Shown: positions 38,752-48,662, counted from the first letter of the stretch. The stretch is 64,000 nucleotides of DNA from RYN-230 sp963717125 (GCA_963717125.1 CAVQVG010000007.1:434001-498000); one strand, 5' to 3'. Made by a program: numbers and translations. Notes: generated by a model not told the origin, from the letters alone.

Positions 38752-41700
38752 TCAGCCGAAGCAGGCCGGCCCGAGCAGCTGTTTCAGGTCGGCGGCCAGC
38801 GCCGGTGACGGCTTGACCCGGAGCTTGTCATCCAGCCGGACGATCGTCGCCCGCGGGCCATTGCAGAGCTTGAGGTGTACCTCCGCCAGCCCCGGGTGGG
38901 TGCACAGCACCTCGCGCAGCCGGTCCACCACGGGCGCGACGCACCGCTGCACCGGGATCGACACGACGAAAGGGCCGCTCTCGCCCACCGACAGGTCCGG
39001 CGCGGTCACCTCCGATGCGATCAGCTTGGGCGCTTCCTCCCGCCGGTCCAGCCGGCCCTTGACGACCAGGATCGCGTCCTCGGCCAGCAGCAGCGAGCAC
39101 TGCTGGTAGGCGGCCGGGAAGAAGAGCACCTCGATGGCGCCTTCGAGGTCCTCCAGGGTGGCGGTGGCCCACGGGTTCCCCTGCCGGGTTACTTTCCGCT
39201 GCACCCCGGACAGGATGCCGCCGAGGGTGACCAGCTGGCCGTCGGACCGGCCAGCCCGTTGGGGGCGTTCGGTATCGTCGGCAGCGGAACTGAGCAGCTC
39301 GGCCACGGAGCAATCGGTGTTCGCGGCCACGATGTGCTCCACGCCGAGCAGCGGGTGGTCCGAGACGTACAGGCCGAGCATCTCCCGCTCGAAGGCCAGC
39401 AGGGTGGTCTTGTCCCACTCGCCGTCCGGCACCGGCACCTCGAAGCTGGCCTCGGTCTCCGCGTCCCCGCCGAACAGCGAGTCCTGGCCGATGGCCTCGT
39501 TGCGCTTGACGTCGATGACGGTGTCGATGGCCTGCTCGTGGATGATGACCAGGCCCTTGCGCGAGTGCCTGAGCGAGTCGAACGCGCCCGCCTTGACCAA
39601 GGATTCGATGACCCGCTTGTTGCACACGTTCACCGGGACCTTGCGCAGGAAATCGGCGAAGCTGGTGAACGCCCCCTTGCTGGTCCGGGTCTCCACGATG
39701 GCGTCCACGACGTTGGTGCCCACGTTGCGGATCGCGGCCAGGCCGAACCTGATGTCGTTGCCCACCGGGGTGAACGTGGCGTCGGACGCGTTGACGTCGG
39801 GCGGCAGCACGGTGATGCCCATCCGGCGGCACTCGTTCAGGTACAGGGCGCTCTTGTCCTTGTCCCCGGAGACCGACGTCAGCAGGGCCGCCATGTACTC
39901 CGGCGGGTAGTTCGCCTTGAGGTAGGCGGTCCAGTAGGACACCAGGCCGTAGGCGGCGCTGTGCGCCTTGTTGAACGCGTAGTCGGAGAACGGGACCAGG
40001 ATGTCCCACAGCGTCTTGACCGCCCCGGCGGAGTAGCCGTTGGCCTGCATCCCGGCCTCGAACGGCTTGAACTCCTTGTCCAGGATCTCCTTTTTCTTCT
40101 TGCCCATGGCCCGGCGGAGCAGGTCCGCGCTGCCCAGGCTGTACCCGGCCACCTTCTGCGCGATGGCCATGACCTGCTCCTGGTAGACGATCAGCCCGTA
40201 GGTGTCGCCCAGGATTTCGGCCAGCGGCTCGGCCAGCTCGGGATGGATCGGCACGACCGGCTTGCGCTGGTTCTTCCGGTCCGCGTACTCGTTGTGCGCG
40301 TTGGCGCCCATCGGGCCGGGCCGGTACAGCGCGCCGACCGCGGAGATGTCCTCGAAGTTGTCCGGCCGCATGCTGCGCAGCAGCGCCCGCATCGGCCCGC
40401 CGTCGAACTGGAAGATGCCCAGCGTGTCGCCCCGGCCCAGCAGGTCGTAGGTGGGCTTGTCGTCCAGCGGCAGGGCGTTCAGGTCGACGCCGGTGCCGCG
40501 GTTGGACTGCACGCCGCGGACCGCGTCGTCCAGCACGGTGAGGTTGCGCAGGCCGAGGAAGTCCATCTTGAGCAGGCCGAGCGACTCACACGCCGGATAG
40601 TCGAACTGCGTGATGACCGCGCCGTCGGCCTCCCGCTTCCAGACCGGCACGTGGTCCACGATCGGCTCACTGCTCATGATCACGCCGGCCGCGTGCACCC
40701 CGGCCTGCCGGATCAGTCCCTCCAGCCCGCGCGCCGTGTCGATGACCTGGCGGACCTCGGCCTCGGCCTCGTACAGGGCGCGGATCTCGCCCGCCTCGCC
40801 GTACCGGGGGTGCGCGTCGTCGAAGATCCCGGACAGCGGGATGTCCTTGCCCATCACGGGCGGCGGGAACGCCTTGGTGATCCGGTCGCCGAGCGCGTAG
40901 GGGAAGCCGAGGACCCGGGCCGAGTCCTTGACCGCCGCCTTGGCCTTGATCGTGCCGTAGGTGATGATCTGCGCGACCCGGTCCTCGCCCCACTTCTCGG
41001 TGACGTAACGGATCACGTCACCGCGCCGGCGTTCGTCGAAGTCGATGTCGATGTCCGGCATCGAGACGCGTTCCGGGTTCAGGAACCGCTCGAAGATCAG
41101 GCCGTGCTGCAGCGGGTCCAGGTCGGTGATGCCCAGCGCGTAGGCGACCAGGCAGCCCGCGGCCGAACCGCGGCCCGGGCCGACGCCGACCCCGTTCCGC
41201 TTGGCCCACATGATGAAGTCGGCGACGACCAGGAAGTACGAGCAGAAGCCCATCTGCGAGATGATGCCGATCTCGTACTCGACCTGCTGGCGGCGCCGCT
41301 CGTCGTAGCCGTCCGGGTAGCGCCGGTCCATGCCGCGCCAGACTTCCTGGCGCAGCCAGCCCTCCTCGGTCTCCCCGGCGGGCAGGTCGAACGACGGCAT
41401 CAGGTTCTTCGGCTGGAACGTCACGTCCGCCCGCTCGGCGATGAGCAGGGTGGAGTCGCAGCCGGACTGCCACTCCTCGTCGCCGAACAAGGCGCGCATC
41501 TCCTGCGGGCTCTTCAGGTAGTAACCGGACCCGTCGAACTTGAACCGGCCCGGGTCGGCCATGGTCGACGCGGTCTGCACGCAGAGCAGCACCTCGTGCG
41601 CCTTGGCGTCGGCCTCGACCGTGTAGTGCGAGTCGTTGGTGACCACGAACGGCAGGTCCAGATCCCGGGCGATGCGCCGCAGCCCGTCCCGGACCCGCTG

Positions 41701-42312
41701 CTCGATGGACAGCCCGTGATCCATGATCTCGACGAAGAAGTTCCCCGCGCCGAAGATGTCCTTGTAGGCGGCGGCCGCCTCCAGGGCCTGCGGGTACTGG
41801 CCGAGCCGCAGCCGGGTCTGCACCTCACCGCTCACGCAGCCGGTGGTGGCGATGATCCCCTTAGCGTGCGCGGCCAGCAGCTCCCGGTCCATCCGCGGCT
41901 TGCGGAAGTAGCCCTCCAGCGAGGCCAGCGAGGACAGCCGGAACAGGTTGTGCATGCCCTCGGTGGTCTCGGCCAGCAGCGTCATGTGCGTATACGCGCC
42001 GGCCCCGGACACGTCGTCGTCCTTCTGCGCGGGGGTGCCCCAGCGCACCGGCTGCCGGCTCCGCCGGTGCTCCGGGGCCACGTACGCCTCGATGCCGATG
42101 ATGGGCTTGATGCCGGCCTTGGTGGCCTTGGACCAGAAGTCGTACGCGCCGTACAGGTTGCCGTGGTCGGTCATGGCCACGGCCGGCATGCCCGCCCGTT
42201 CGCACTCGGCGAACATGTCCTTCAGCCGCGCGGCCCCGTCCAGCATCGAGTACTCGGTGTGGACGTGCAGGTGGACGAACCCGTCCCCACCCTGCGTCGC
42301 GGCTGCCGTCAT
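38752..42312 (-). CDS. dnaE: DNA polymerase III alpha subunit
   Basis: 1186 residues, DnaE1 type, the replicative polymerase. The N-terminal PHP domain begins FVHLHVHTEYSMLDGA and contains MTDHGNLYGAYDFW with its metal-binding His residues; in actinobacteria this domain can proofread. Polymerase catalytic acids are in MPDIDIDFDERRRGD and the later PHPDAD-related FLGLRNLTVLDDA region; the helix-hairpin-helix is near ADLLRRAMGKKK. The C-terminal OB fold (LVTLGGILSGVQRKV) binds single-stranded DNA. ATG 42312 has GGAGG upstream and gives MTAAATQGGDG; the frame is open upstream but without similarity. Confidence 0.97.
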   Translation of the reverse strand: MTAAATQGGDGFVHLHVHTEYSMLDGAARLKDMFAECERAGMPAVAMTDHGNLYGAYDFWSKATKAGIKPIIGIEAYVAPEHRRSRQPVRWGTPAQKDDDVSGAGAYTHMTLLAETTEGMHNLFRLSSLASLEGYFRKPRMDRELLAAHAKGIIATTGCVSGEVQTRLRLGQYPQALEAAAAYKDIFGAGNFFVEIMDHGLSIEQRVRDGLRRIARDLDLPFVVTNDSHYTVEADAKAHEVLLCVQTASTMADPGRFKFDGSGYYLKSPQEMRALFGDEEWQSGCDSTLLIAERADVTFQPKNLMPSFDLPAGETEEGWLRQEVWRGMDRRYPDGYDERRRQQVEYEIGIISQMGFCSYFLVVADFIMWAKRNGVGVGPGRGSAAGCLVAYALGITDLDPLQHGLIFERFLNPERVSMPDIDIDFDERRRGDVIRYVTEKWGEDRVAQIITYGTIKAKAAVKDSARVLGFPYALGDRITKAFPPPVMGKDIPLSGIFDDAHPRYGEAGEIRALYEAEAEVRQVIDTARGLEGLIRQAGVHAAGVIMSSEPIVDHVPVWKREADGAVITQFDYPACESLGLLKMDFLGLRNLTVLDDAVRGVQSNRGTGVDLNALPLDDKPTYDLLGRGDTLGIFQFDGGPMRALLRSMRPDNFEDISAVGALYRPGPMGANAHNEYADRKNQRKPVVPIHPELAEPLAEILGDTYGLIVYQEQVMAIAQKVAGYSLGSADLLRRAMGKKKKEILDKEFKPFEAGMQANGYSAGAVKTLWDILVPFSDYAFNKAHSAAYGLVSYWTAYLKANYPPEYMAALLTSVSGDKDKSALYLNECRRMGITVLPPDVNASDATFTPVGNDIRFGLAAIRNVGTNVVDAIVETRTSKGAFTSFADFLRKVPVNVCNKRVIESLVKAGAFDSLRHSRKGLVIIHEQAIDTVIDVKRNEAIGQDSLFGGDAETEASFEVPVPDGEWDKTTLLAFEREMLGLYVSDHPLLGVEHIVAANTDCSVAELLSSAADDTERPQRAGRSDGQLVTLGGILSGVQRKVTRQGNPWATATLEDLEGAIEVLFFPAAYQQCSLLLAEDAILVVKGRLDRREEAPKLIASEVTAPDLSVGESGPFVVSIPVQRCVAPVVDRLREVLCTHPGLAEVHLKLCNGPRATIVRLDDKLRVKPSPALAADLKQLLGPACFG

Positions 42313-42671
42313 GAAAGTACCGCCTCCTTCGGGCATGCGCGACGGCACCCTCGCGGGCGCCGGGAACCAGGGCCGGGGGAAGTGGCCGGTGCCGCTCGCA
42401 CCCGGCTGGGGGTACCGCGCCCGGCGGAGCGGTCCCAGCACGGGCGGCGCACCAGCCCGGCGTAGACGAGCTTACTGAGGCCAGCGGCGGCCGGCGACCC
42501 GGCGCGCCGGATGGACGGTTGTCCCGTTTTGCCCGCCGCCCAGCAGCGCCGGCCAGGAGCGATGGTCACCACTTCCAACACGAAGAGTAGTGTTTGGACT
42601 ACTACAAGTAATCAAGACCATTCTCCGATGCCGCGGCCAGCCGCCGGTGCGGCTAGACGCGGAGGGCGCCG
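42313..42671. promoter_or_regulatory. Divergent region between dnaE and glycosidase-like lipoprotein
   Basis: 359 bases with no gene. The A/T-richer part is 42570-42640 and should hold the rightward promoter. An inverted repeat AGTAGT-GTTTGG-ACTACT at 42586-42603 could be an operator. GGAGGG precedes the lipoprotein ATG. The dnaE side is GC-rich with GGAGG at the dnaE start. Confidence 0.45.
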
Positions 42672-44006
42672 ATGAGGCACCAGCGGTTCACACGTGGGCC
42701 CCGGCTTCCCCCCGCGAATCCCGGGCGGGGGCGGGCCGGCCAGCACACCCGGGTCGTCCTGGGCACGGCCGGGATCTGCCTGTGCCTGGTCGCGGCCTGC
42801 ACCTCGCAGAGCGGCAACCCGGCCCCGGGCGGGACAGCCGCGGCCCCAGCGGCCCCAGCGGCCCCAGCGGCCAGCCTCGGCCGGGCCTACCAGTTCCTGA
42901 CCCAGATGCTGAACCTGCACGACCCAGCGAGCACAGCCGACCGTGCCGACTTGCCCACATTGCCGCAAAGCTATCTCGGTGGGGTGCTCGGCCTCGAGCA
43001 TTACACCGTCTCCCCCATCTACGACGACGCGGTGATGCTCGACGCCTACCTGGCCATGCACACCGGGTGGGGCGCCGTCCGGGCCGAGCGGATCGGCGAC
43101 GCGCTGGTCAACGCGTGGACGCACAGCCGCCGCCTGTTCGACGACTACGCACCGGGCGGGGTCGGCCGCCCGGGCGACGCGCGGATTGCCGGCCACGCCA
43201 GCAATACCGGCGACGTGGCCTGGGGCGGGCTGGCCCTGGCTCAGCTGTACGCCGCGACCGGCATCATCGGGTACCTGGACGCGGCGGTGGCCATCGGCCG
43301 CTGGATCCAGGCGAACTGCGCGAGCGACCGCGGCCCGGGTGGCTACACCGGCGGGTATGACTCGTCGGGCGGGCGGATCACCTGGAAGTCCACCGAGCAC
43401 AACATCGACGTGTTCGCGTTCTTCCGGCTACTGGCCCGGCTGACCGACAAGCCAGCGTGGCAAGACCGGGCCCAGCACGCGCGCCGGTTCATCGTGGCCA
43501 TGTGGGACTGGCCGCCCGGCCGGTTCGACATCGGCACCATTGCGAACGGCGTCACCACCAACGACGCCACGCAGGCCGAGGACGTCAACAGCTGGTCCTA
43601 CCTGGCGCTCCAGGATCCCGGCTATGCGGCCTCGGTCGGCTGGGACGTCCGGAACCTGGACAGCTACGCGGGGCAGTTCCACGGGGTCAGTGTGGCGCCC
43701 TGTGATCGCGGCGGCGTCTGGTTCGAAGGCACCGCCCACTTGGCCGACGCGCTGGAAACCCTGGGCACGCCGGGTGACGTCCGCCAGGCTGCCCGCTACC
43801 TGTCCGATATCCGGTATGCACAGGCACACGGCCCGCACGCGGACGGCCGGGGCATCATCGCCTCGTCCGAGAACGGCCTCACCGACTGCCAGGGCAACTT
43901 CGTGTACTCCTCGCTGCACACCGGCACCACGGCCTGGTACATCCTGGCCACCAAGGCGATCGACCCGCTGTCCGCCGTCCCGCTCGTCGACCAGCCGGTT
44001 CGCTGA
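42672..44006 (+). CDS. Lipoprotein with glycosidase-like alpha-barrel domain
   Basis: 444 residues. A basic N-terminus, hydrophobic segment at about 28-40 and lipobox V-A-A-C (Cys43) indicate an exported lipoprotein. An Ala/Pro linker follows. From about residue 75 the sequence is rich in aromatic, paired helices typical of six-hairpin (alpha/alpha)6 glycosidases or lyases: HYTVSPIYDDAVMLDAYLA, STEHNIDVFAFFRLLARL, DVNSWSYLALQDPGY and GGVWFEGTAHLADALE. Acidic residues in those blocks are candidate catalysts. I cannot name the family. ATG 42672 has GGAGGG upstream. It converges with the polysaccharide genes 44016-48414 and probably acts on the same glycan. Confidence 0.75.
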   Translation: MRHQRFTRGPRLPPANPGRGRAGQHTRVVLGTAGICLCLVAACTSQSGNPAPGGTAAAPAAPAAPAASLGRAYQFLTQMLNLHDPASTADRADLPTLPQSYLGGVLGLEHYTVSPIYDDAVMLDAYLAMHTGWGAVRAERIGDALVNAWTHSRRLFDDYAPGGVGRPGDARIAGHASNTGDVAWGGLALAQLYAATGIIGYLDAAVAIGRWIQANCASDRGPGGYTGGYDSSGGRITWKSTEHNIDVFAFFRLLARLTDKPAWQDRAQHARRFIVAMWDWPPGRFDIGTIANGVTTNDATQAEDVNSWSYLALQDPGYAASVGWDVRNLDSYAGQFHGVSVAPCDRGGVWFEGTAHLADALETLGTPGDVRQAARYLSDIRYAQAHGPHADGRGIIASSENGLTDCQGNFVYSSLHTGTTAWYILATKAIDPLSAVPLVDQPVR

Positions 44007-44015
44007 CCCGGCCGG

Positions 44016-45782
44016 CTAACGCTTGACCCAGATGTAGTACGTACCCAGGCCGCTGGTGCTGGGCAGGGTGGCGGCCAGCCGGTACTGCGGGTCGGCATCC
44101 AGCATCCGGGCCAGGATGTGGTCCAGCGGCGGGGTGACCGAGTCGTCGTAGGCGATCACCCGGAAGTAGCCGTCCCGGACGGCCTGCTCGTAGCCCGCGT
44201 CCCCGGTCAGCGTCGTCCCGTTCTTGTCCGTGTACGAGATGAAGAACGTGGAGCTGAACTGGTCCGCCCGGGCGTCCGGGCTGTACATCAGGTAATAGCT
44301 CGGTACCTCGGACACCTCGACCAGATAGTGCGCGTGCGGAGCGAGGTAGCGGGACAGCTCGGCGACCAGCGGCCGGGCGTTCGGCCAGGAGTCGTAGAGT
44401 TGACCGGCCTGCACCATGCCGAGCAGCAGGCAGCCACCCCACACCGCGACACCGAACTGCGCCCGGTGGAAGTGCGCGCCGATGATCCGGGCTAGGCCGA
44501 TCCCGGCCATCGGCGCGGCGAAGAACAGCCCGAACCCGATGTGCTTCTGGAACGACACGTCGGTGTGCAGGTGGATCTGGTCCAGCGGGGCGAGCAGCGC
44601 GGTCCCGGTGAGCACTACGCCCAGCACGATGCGGTGCACCCGGCTGCCCGGCGGCGCGATCCGCTCGCCCGGCTCGGTGCGCGCCTGCATCGCGTAGGCC
44701 ACGCAGCCGATCACCGCGAGCGCGAACGGCAGCGCGCCCCACAGCAGGCAGTCCTTGAGCAGAACCAGGATCGGCGTGCTGCCGTGCTGCCGGGCCGTGG
44801 TGGTGCTCCTGATCGCGGCCAGGTAGTCGGAGCCGGCCAGCCAGAGCGCCCCGGCCAGCAGTCCCGCGATCGTCGCGGCCAGGGCCGCCGACCGGATCAG
44901 CGCCCGTTTTCCCCAGTACGGCCAGGCGGCCAGCGCGGCCAGCGCCACGATGGTCGGCACGAACAGCAGCGCCGCGTACTTGGTGCCCACGGCCAGCGCG
45001 GCCACCGGCGCGGCGGTCAGGTAGACCGGCCACCGCAGCGTGGCCGTCCGGACCACGATCCAGGCCGCCACCGCGAGCAGGCACAGCGCGGGCGCGTCAT
45101 AGGTGGCGAAGTTACCCAGGAAGATGGCCGACTCGGTGACGGAGAAGACAACCGCCGCGCACAGCCCCACCCGCTCGTTGAACATCCTGCGGGTCAGCGA
45201 GTACAGCAGCGCGGTCGTGGTGAGCATCGCGGCCAGGCTGACCAGCCGGGCCGCAGCCAGCCCGCCCGCGGTATCGGCCAGCGCCCCCAGGATCGGGTAG
45301 AGGACCGGCGACCCGGAGAAGAACGAGGCGTAGTCCTGGGGCAGCGGCACGCCGTAGAGCAGGTGCGCCAGTTCGTAGTGGCCCGCGGTCAGGTAGAGCG
45401 CCTCATCCTCGAACGCCGTGTTGCGCATGCGCAGCGACAGCGCCGCCTGCACGGCCAGGATGGCGACCAGGACCGCGCGGCTCACCCAGGTCCGGCGCGG
45501 GCTCGCCGGGGGGAACGAGCCGGGCTTCAGCTCGCGCCGGTGGCGGCGCGGGATGACCAGGACCCGGGTCCGCTCGGCCTGCTCCTCGGCCGCCGGGCCG
45601 CCGCCGGGAGGCCGCGGACCAGCCGCCCCCGGCGCGCCGCGCGGATCGACCGTGACCGGGGGCAGCATGACGGTGTCGGCTTCCGGCCGGGAGAACGGCC
45701 GGTAGGCCCGCCGCGGCTGCGTGGGCCGGGACGGCCGAACCGGCCGGCCCGGTGGCGCGGAACTCGCGTCTCGCCGGCTCAT
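44016..45782 (-). CDS. PMT/ArnT-like integral membrane glycosyltransferase
   Basis: 588 residues. About 100 residues of Pro/Arg-rich cytoplasmic tail precede eleven or so membrane helices. The first external loop holds FEDEALY (acidic pair at about 125-127), the D/E catalytic motif of GT-C enzymes (PMT, ArnT, GT39/83), which move sugars from polyprenyl phosphate to protein, lipid or glycan acceptors outside the membrane. A soluble C-terminal domain of about 120 residues ends the protein. ATG 45782 overlaps the stop of the GH26-like gene (ATGA). It is the third gene of the GT2 - GH26 - GT-C operon. Confidence 0.85.
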   Translation of the reverse strand: MSRRDASSAPPGRPVRPSRPTQPRRAYRPFSRPEADTVMLPPVTVDPRGAPGAAGPRPPGGGPAAEEQAERTRVLVIPRRHRRELKPGSFPPASPRRTWVSRAVLVAILAVQAALSLRMRNTAFEDEALYLTAGHYELAHLLYGVPLPQDYASFFSGSPVLYPILGALADTAGGLAAARLVSLAAMLTTTALLYSLTRRMFNERVGLCAAVVFSVTESAIFLGNFATYDAPALCLLAVAAWIVVRTATLRWPVYLTAAPVAALAVGTKYAALLFVPTIVALAALAAWPYWGKRALIRSAALAATIAGLLAGALWLAGSDYLAAIRSTTTARQHGSTPILVLLKDCLLWGALPFALAVIGCVAYAMQARTEPGERIAPPGSRVHRIVLGVVLTGTALLAPLDQIHLHTDVSFQKHIGFGLFFAAPMAGIGLARIIGAHFHRAQFGVAVWGGCLLLGMVQAGQLYDSWPNARPLVAELSRYLAPHAHYLVEVSEVPSYYLMYSPDARADQFSSTFFISYTDKNGTTLTGDAGYEQAVRDGYFRVIAYDDSVTPPLDHILARMLDADPQYRLAATLPSTSGLGTYYIWVKR

Positions 45783-46813
45783 CGCCGCCTGACGGCAAAC
45801 AGCGGGAGCCGGCGGAGATCGCTGCGTACCGCCGACTCGATGATCGGCCGCGACTCGACCCGCCAGTTGACATTGAGCTTGTCGTAGTCGAACCAGATCA
45901 GCCCGAGGATGCGCGGGTGGGCCATGACGGTGCGCAGGATGAGCTGCCGGGCGCACAGCACCTCGGTGGGACCCGTCTCGATGGACGTCTCCGCGATGAT
46001 GAACGGCTTGCTGGTGAAGCTGCGCACCTCGGTCATGGTCGGCGCGTAGAGCTGGGCAAAGGTGTGCGGCCCGGTGGTGGCGAAGTAGCCGGTGATCCCG
46101 ATCCAGTCCACGTACGCGTTGCCGGGGTAATACGGCTTCAGCTGGACCTGCGGGACCGGGAAGATGTCGTTCGGATTCCACACCCAGATGACGTTGCTGG
46201 CGCCGGCCTGGGTGAACAGGTTGTGGATCCGGCGCCACGCGGCCACGAACTCGGCCGGCGTGGTGTCCGTGGTGCCCCACGGATACCAGTTGCCGTTCAT
46301 CTCGTGCCCGAAGCTGAGCGCGACCGGCACGTTCAGCGCGCGGACGGCCTTGGCGAACTGGGTGACGTAGCCGTCGCTGTGCCCGGCCGCGATGGACTGG
46401 ATGCTGGCGCTGTACGGCTCCCAGGCCAGATAGGCCAGCGCCCCGTAGCTCCACGCCCGGGCCACCGTCTTGGCCGGGAACGGGGTGTTCCAGGCCACGT
46501 ACTGGCCGATCAGGTTGGGCCGTTTGCCGATGCTGGCCGCGAACCGCTGCACCGGGGCCAGCGAGCCAGGCGCCCCGGGTGCCTCGATGCCGAGGAACTT
46601 GCCTGGCTTGGGCGCCAGCAGCCCCGACACGTCGTAGGGCAGCGCCGCACCAGCGGTCCCGGAAGCCGCAGAACCGGCCCCGCCGGACCCAGCCGAGCCG
46701 CCGGTGGCGCCGAACCCGTTGCCCGCCGCCCGGTGCAGGAACGAGCCGCAGCCCGCCAGGGCGGCGCAGAGCACCAGCCCGGCCAGGAACCGGCCGGCCG
46801 ACGCCCGGCTCAC
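45779..46813 (-). CDS. GH26-like secreted lipoprotein glycosidase
   Basis: 344 residues. Lipobox L-A-G-C with Cys22 shows an anchored exported protein, followed by a Gly/Ser/Ala linker of about 35 residues. The barrel domain has LSFGHEMNGNWYPWG, the classic acid/base Glu motif of GH26 mannanases and related enzymes, and KPFIIAETSIE with the probable nucleophile Glu; GITGYF and IGLIWFDYD-like strands complete the barrel. It likely cleaves a beta-linked glycan at the cell surface. GTG 46813 overlaps the GT2 stop (GTGA); its own stop overlaps the GT-C gene. Such an enclosed hydrolase is typical of exopolysaccharide synthase operons. Confidence 0.88.
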   Translation of the reverse strand: MSRASAGRFLAGLVLCAALAGCGSFLHRAAGNGFGATGGSAGSGGAGSAASGTAGAALPYDVSGLLAPKPGKFLGIEAPGAPGSLAPVQRFAASIGKRPNLIGQYVAWNTPFPAKTVARAWSYGALAYLAWEPYSASIQSIAAGHSDGYVTQFAKAVRALNVPVALSFGHEMNGNWYPWGTTDTTPAEFVAAWRRIHNLFTQAGASNVIWVWNPNDIFPVPQVQLKPYYPGNAYVDWIGITGYFATTGPHTFAQLYAPTMTEVRSFTSKPFIIAETSIETGPTEVLCARQLILRTVMAHPRILGLIWFDYDKLNVNWRVESRPIIESAVRSDLRRLPLFAVRRR

Positions 46814-48414
46814 GCCGCTCCGCCCCTGGGCTGGATGAGCACCCGGCCGACCGTGACCAGGTTGAAGACCCCGAGGATGAACAGCAGGAAGAAGTTGTAC
46901 GGGTTCATCGTCATCATCCGCCACAGGGCCAGCACCGTCCACAACAGCGCGATGGCCGCGCTCCAGCCGACCAGGCCGATCCAGAGTCGCTGCTTGCCGG
47001 TGTGCCGGGACGCGCCGGACGGCTGCCAGCCCTTGGGCTTGCCGCGGACCAGGTCAAAGAACGCGAACACGTGCGCCCAGCCGATGATCACCTTCACCGC
47101 CCAGGCCTCCAGCCGGAACGGGGCGCGATGCCACGCGGGGAAGACGATCCCGAGGTAGATCAGGAACGGCAGCAGGTAGATCAGGTTGTAGTAATGGATG
47201 AAGCCGGGCACCAGGATCAGCATGCTGACGGCCAGGGCCGGCGCGATGAACGTGTACAGCGAGCTGTACAGGTAATAGGTGAACGCGCTGAACCAGCACA
47301 TCCGCTCGTAAAAGCCGATCTTCGCCCGCCAGAACACCCGGGTGCTGAGCAGGCCGAGCGTGCCACAGCACCAGCGGTACTGCTGGTTGGCGTAGGCCAC
47401 CACGTTGTCCGGGCAGTTGCCGGCCGACAGCGCGACCGGCACGTAGTGCAGCCGCCATCCGAGCCGCTGCAGGTCGAAGCCGGTGCGCAGGTCTTCCGAG
47501 TGCTCAGCCAGCGACATGCCCCGGTTGTCCTGCAGCGCCGTCCGGCGGTAGATAGCACAACTCCCGCAGCAGATCGCGCCGCCCTTGCCGGCCCGCGCCG
47601 TCTGGATCGAGCGGTAGAACATCTCCTGCACGGCCCCGGCGCCCCGTTCCACCCAGGTCTGCTTGTCGGTGATGTGGAAGTACTGCGGGGTCTGCACGAT
47701 CCCGATCTCCGGGTACGCGGCCAGATAGGGCAGCGTCTCGTCGAGCAGGTCGGGCCGCGGCGCGAAGTCGGCGTCCAGCAGCAGGATGTACTGGCTGTCG
47801 GATATCTCGTACCCGAACAGCAGGTTGCCCGACTTCTTATACCAGCCCCGGTCGGGCCGGGTGGCGTAGGCGAAACCGAACGTGCGGGCCATCGCCTTCA
47901 GCCCGGGATCCGCCCCGTCGTCCAGTACGTAGGTGGTGACTTTTCCCGGGTAGTGGTGGCACATCCGGGCCACGTGCGTCCAGGTGTTACGCAGCACCTC
48001 GACCGGCTCGCCGCACACCGGCAGGAACACGTCAACCGTGGGGTACCGGCGCGGCTGCCAGGAGGACACCAGATTGAGGTGCCCGTCCAGGTCGAATGAG
48101 CGGCCCAGCCGGTCGGTGACCAGCGGCAGCAGGAAGCAGACGCACCCCAGGACCACGAACGGCCCGTACCACCAGAGCCAGTCGAAGCCCTGCATCATCC
48201 GGAACTGGCTGTACACCAGCGGCGGGAAGCTCAGCAGCGAGCACAGCGTCAGCACCCAGGCGTGCCGCTTGGCGTAGGCGTACTTCTCCTCCTCCAGCGG
48301 TGGGCTCGGCAGGACAGGCGGAATCACCCCGCGCCCCGACGGGAGTAGCGTCCGGCGTCTGCGGTGCCGGGGCGCTGCCGCCCTGGTTCCCCCCCTTTCG
48401 ACGACGCGAGCCAC
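46810..48414 (-). CDS. Cellulose-synthase-like processive GT2
   Basis: About 534 residues. Family 2 motifs of processive synthases are present in order: DDGADPG, LLDADFAPRPD (D-x-D), HSEDLRTGF (catalytic Asp after Glu) and QQYRWCCG (QxxRW). Two membrane helices precede (about 55-75 and 85-105) and five or so follow, forming a pore through which the polymer is extruded. There is no PilZ domain, so c-di-GMP control in cis is not evident. GTG 48414 is chosen for a GGAGG site ten bases upstream; two other GTGs are possible. It leads the GT2 - GH26 - GT-C operon, which should make and trim an extracellular polysaccharide. Confidence 0.88.
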   Translation of the reverse strand: MARVVERGGTRAAAPRHRRRRTLLPSGRGVIPPVLPSPPLEEEKYAYAKRHAWVLTLCSLLSFPPLVYSQFRMMQGFDWLWWYGPFVVLGCVCFLLPLVTDRLGRSFDLDGHLNLVSSWQPRRYPTVDVFLPVCGEPVEVLRNTWTHVARMCHHYPGKVTTYVLDDGADPGLKAMARTFGFAYATRPDRGWYKKSGNLLFGYEISDSQYILLLDADFAPRPDLLDETLPYLAAYPEIGIVQTPQYFHITDKQTWVERGAGAVQEMFYRSIQTARAGKGGAICCGSCAIYRRTALQDNRGMSLAEHSEDLRTGFDLQRLGWRLHYVPVALSAGNCPDNVVAYANQQYRWCCGTLGLLSTRVFWRAKIGFYERMCWFSAFTYYLYSSLYTFIAPALAVSMLILVPGFIHYYNLIYLLPFLIYLGIVFPAWHRAPFRLEAWAVKVIIGWAHVFAFFDLVRGKPKGWQPSGASRHTGKQRLWIGLVGWSAAIALLWTVLALWRMMTMNPYNFFLLFILGVFNLVTVGRVLIQPRGGAA

Positions 48415-48662
48415 GTCAACGCGTCCTCCGTCCCAAAAGCAGCGGCACCGGATCAGACCCGGACCCACGGCACGAACGAACCGGGTAAAGCTTCACAGGA
48501 TCTTAAGGGCTGCCCGCCGGCGCCGATGGTAGATCAGGAGGATTGATGTAGCTGTATCACACAATCGATTGCTTATTCGCTTAGTACACGTGATGGCCGA
48601 ATAATGCCGGTTCGCCCCCATTAACGGCGGGCTGACCGAACCGTGCGGCGCGGCGAGCCGGG
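48415..48662. promoter_or_regulatory. A/T-rich region upstream of the polysaccharide operon
   Basis: About 250 bases with unusually low GC for this window, especially 48530-48600. It separates the DoxX-like gene (ending 48663) from the GT2 start and should carry the operon's promoter. No gene is supported. Confidence 0.45.

Noticed and set aside
38875..42465. Open frame of 1196 codons on the plus strand opposite dnaE
   Set aside because: Same shadow effect; composition is typical of reversed high-GC coding DNA and dnaE is fully conserved.
44016..46454. Longer start for the PMT-like glycosyltransferase
   Set aside because: The upstream extension is antisense-like sequence within the GH26 gene frame; the ATGA overlap at 45782 gives a natural start.
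48552..48566. Ribosome-site-like GGAGG followed by ATG and an immediate TAG
   Set aside because: A start codon directly followed by a stop cannot encode a protein; no evidence for regulation.
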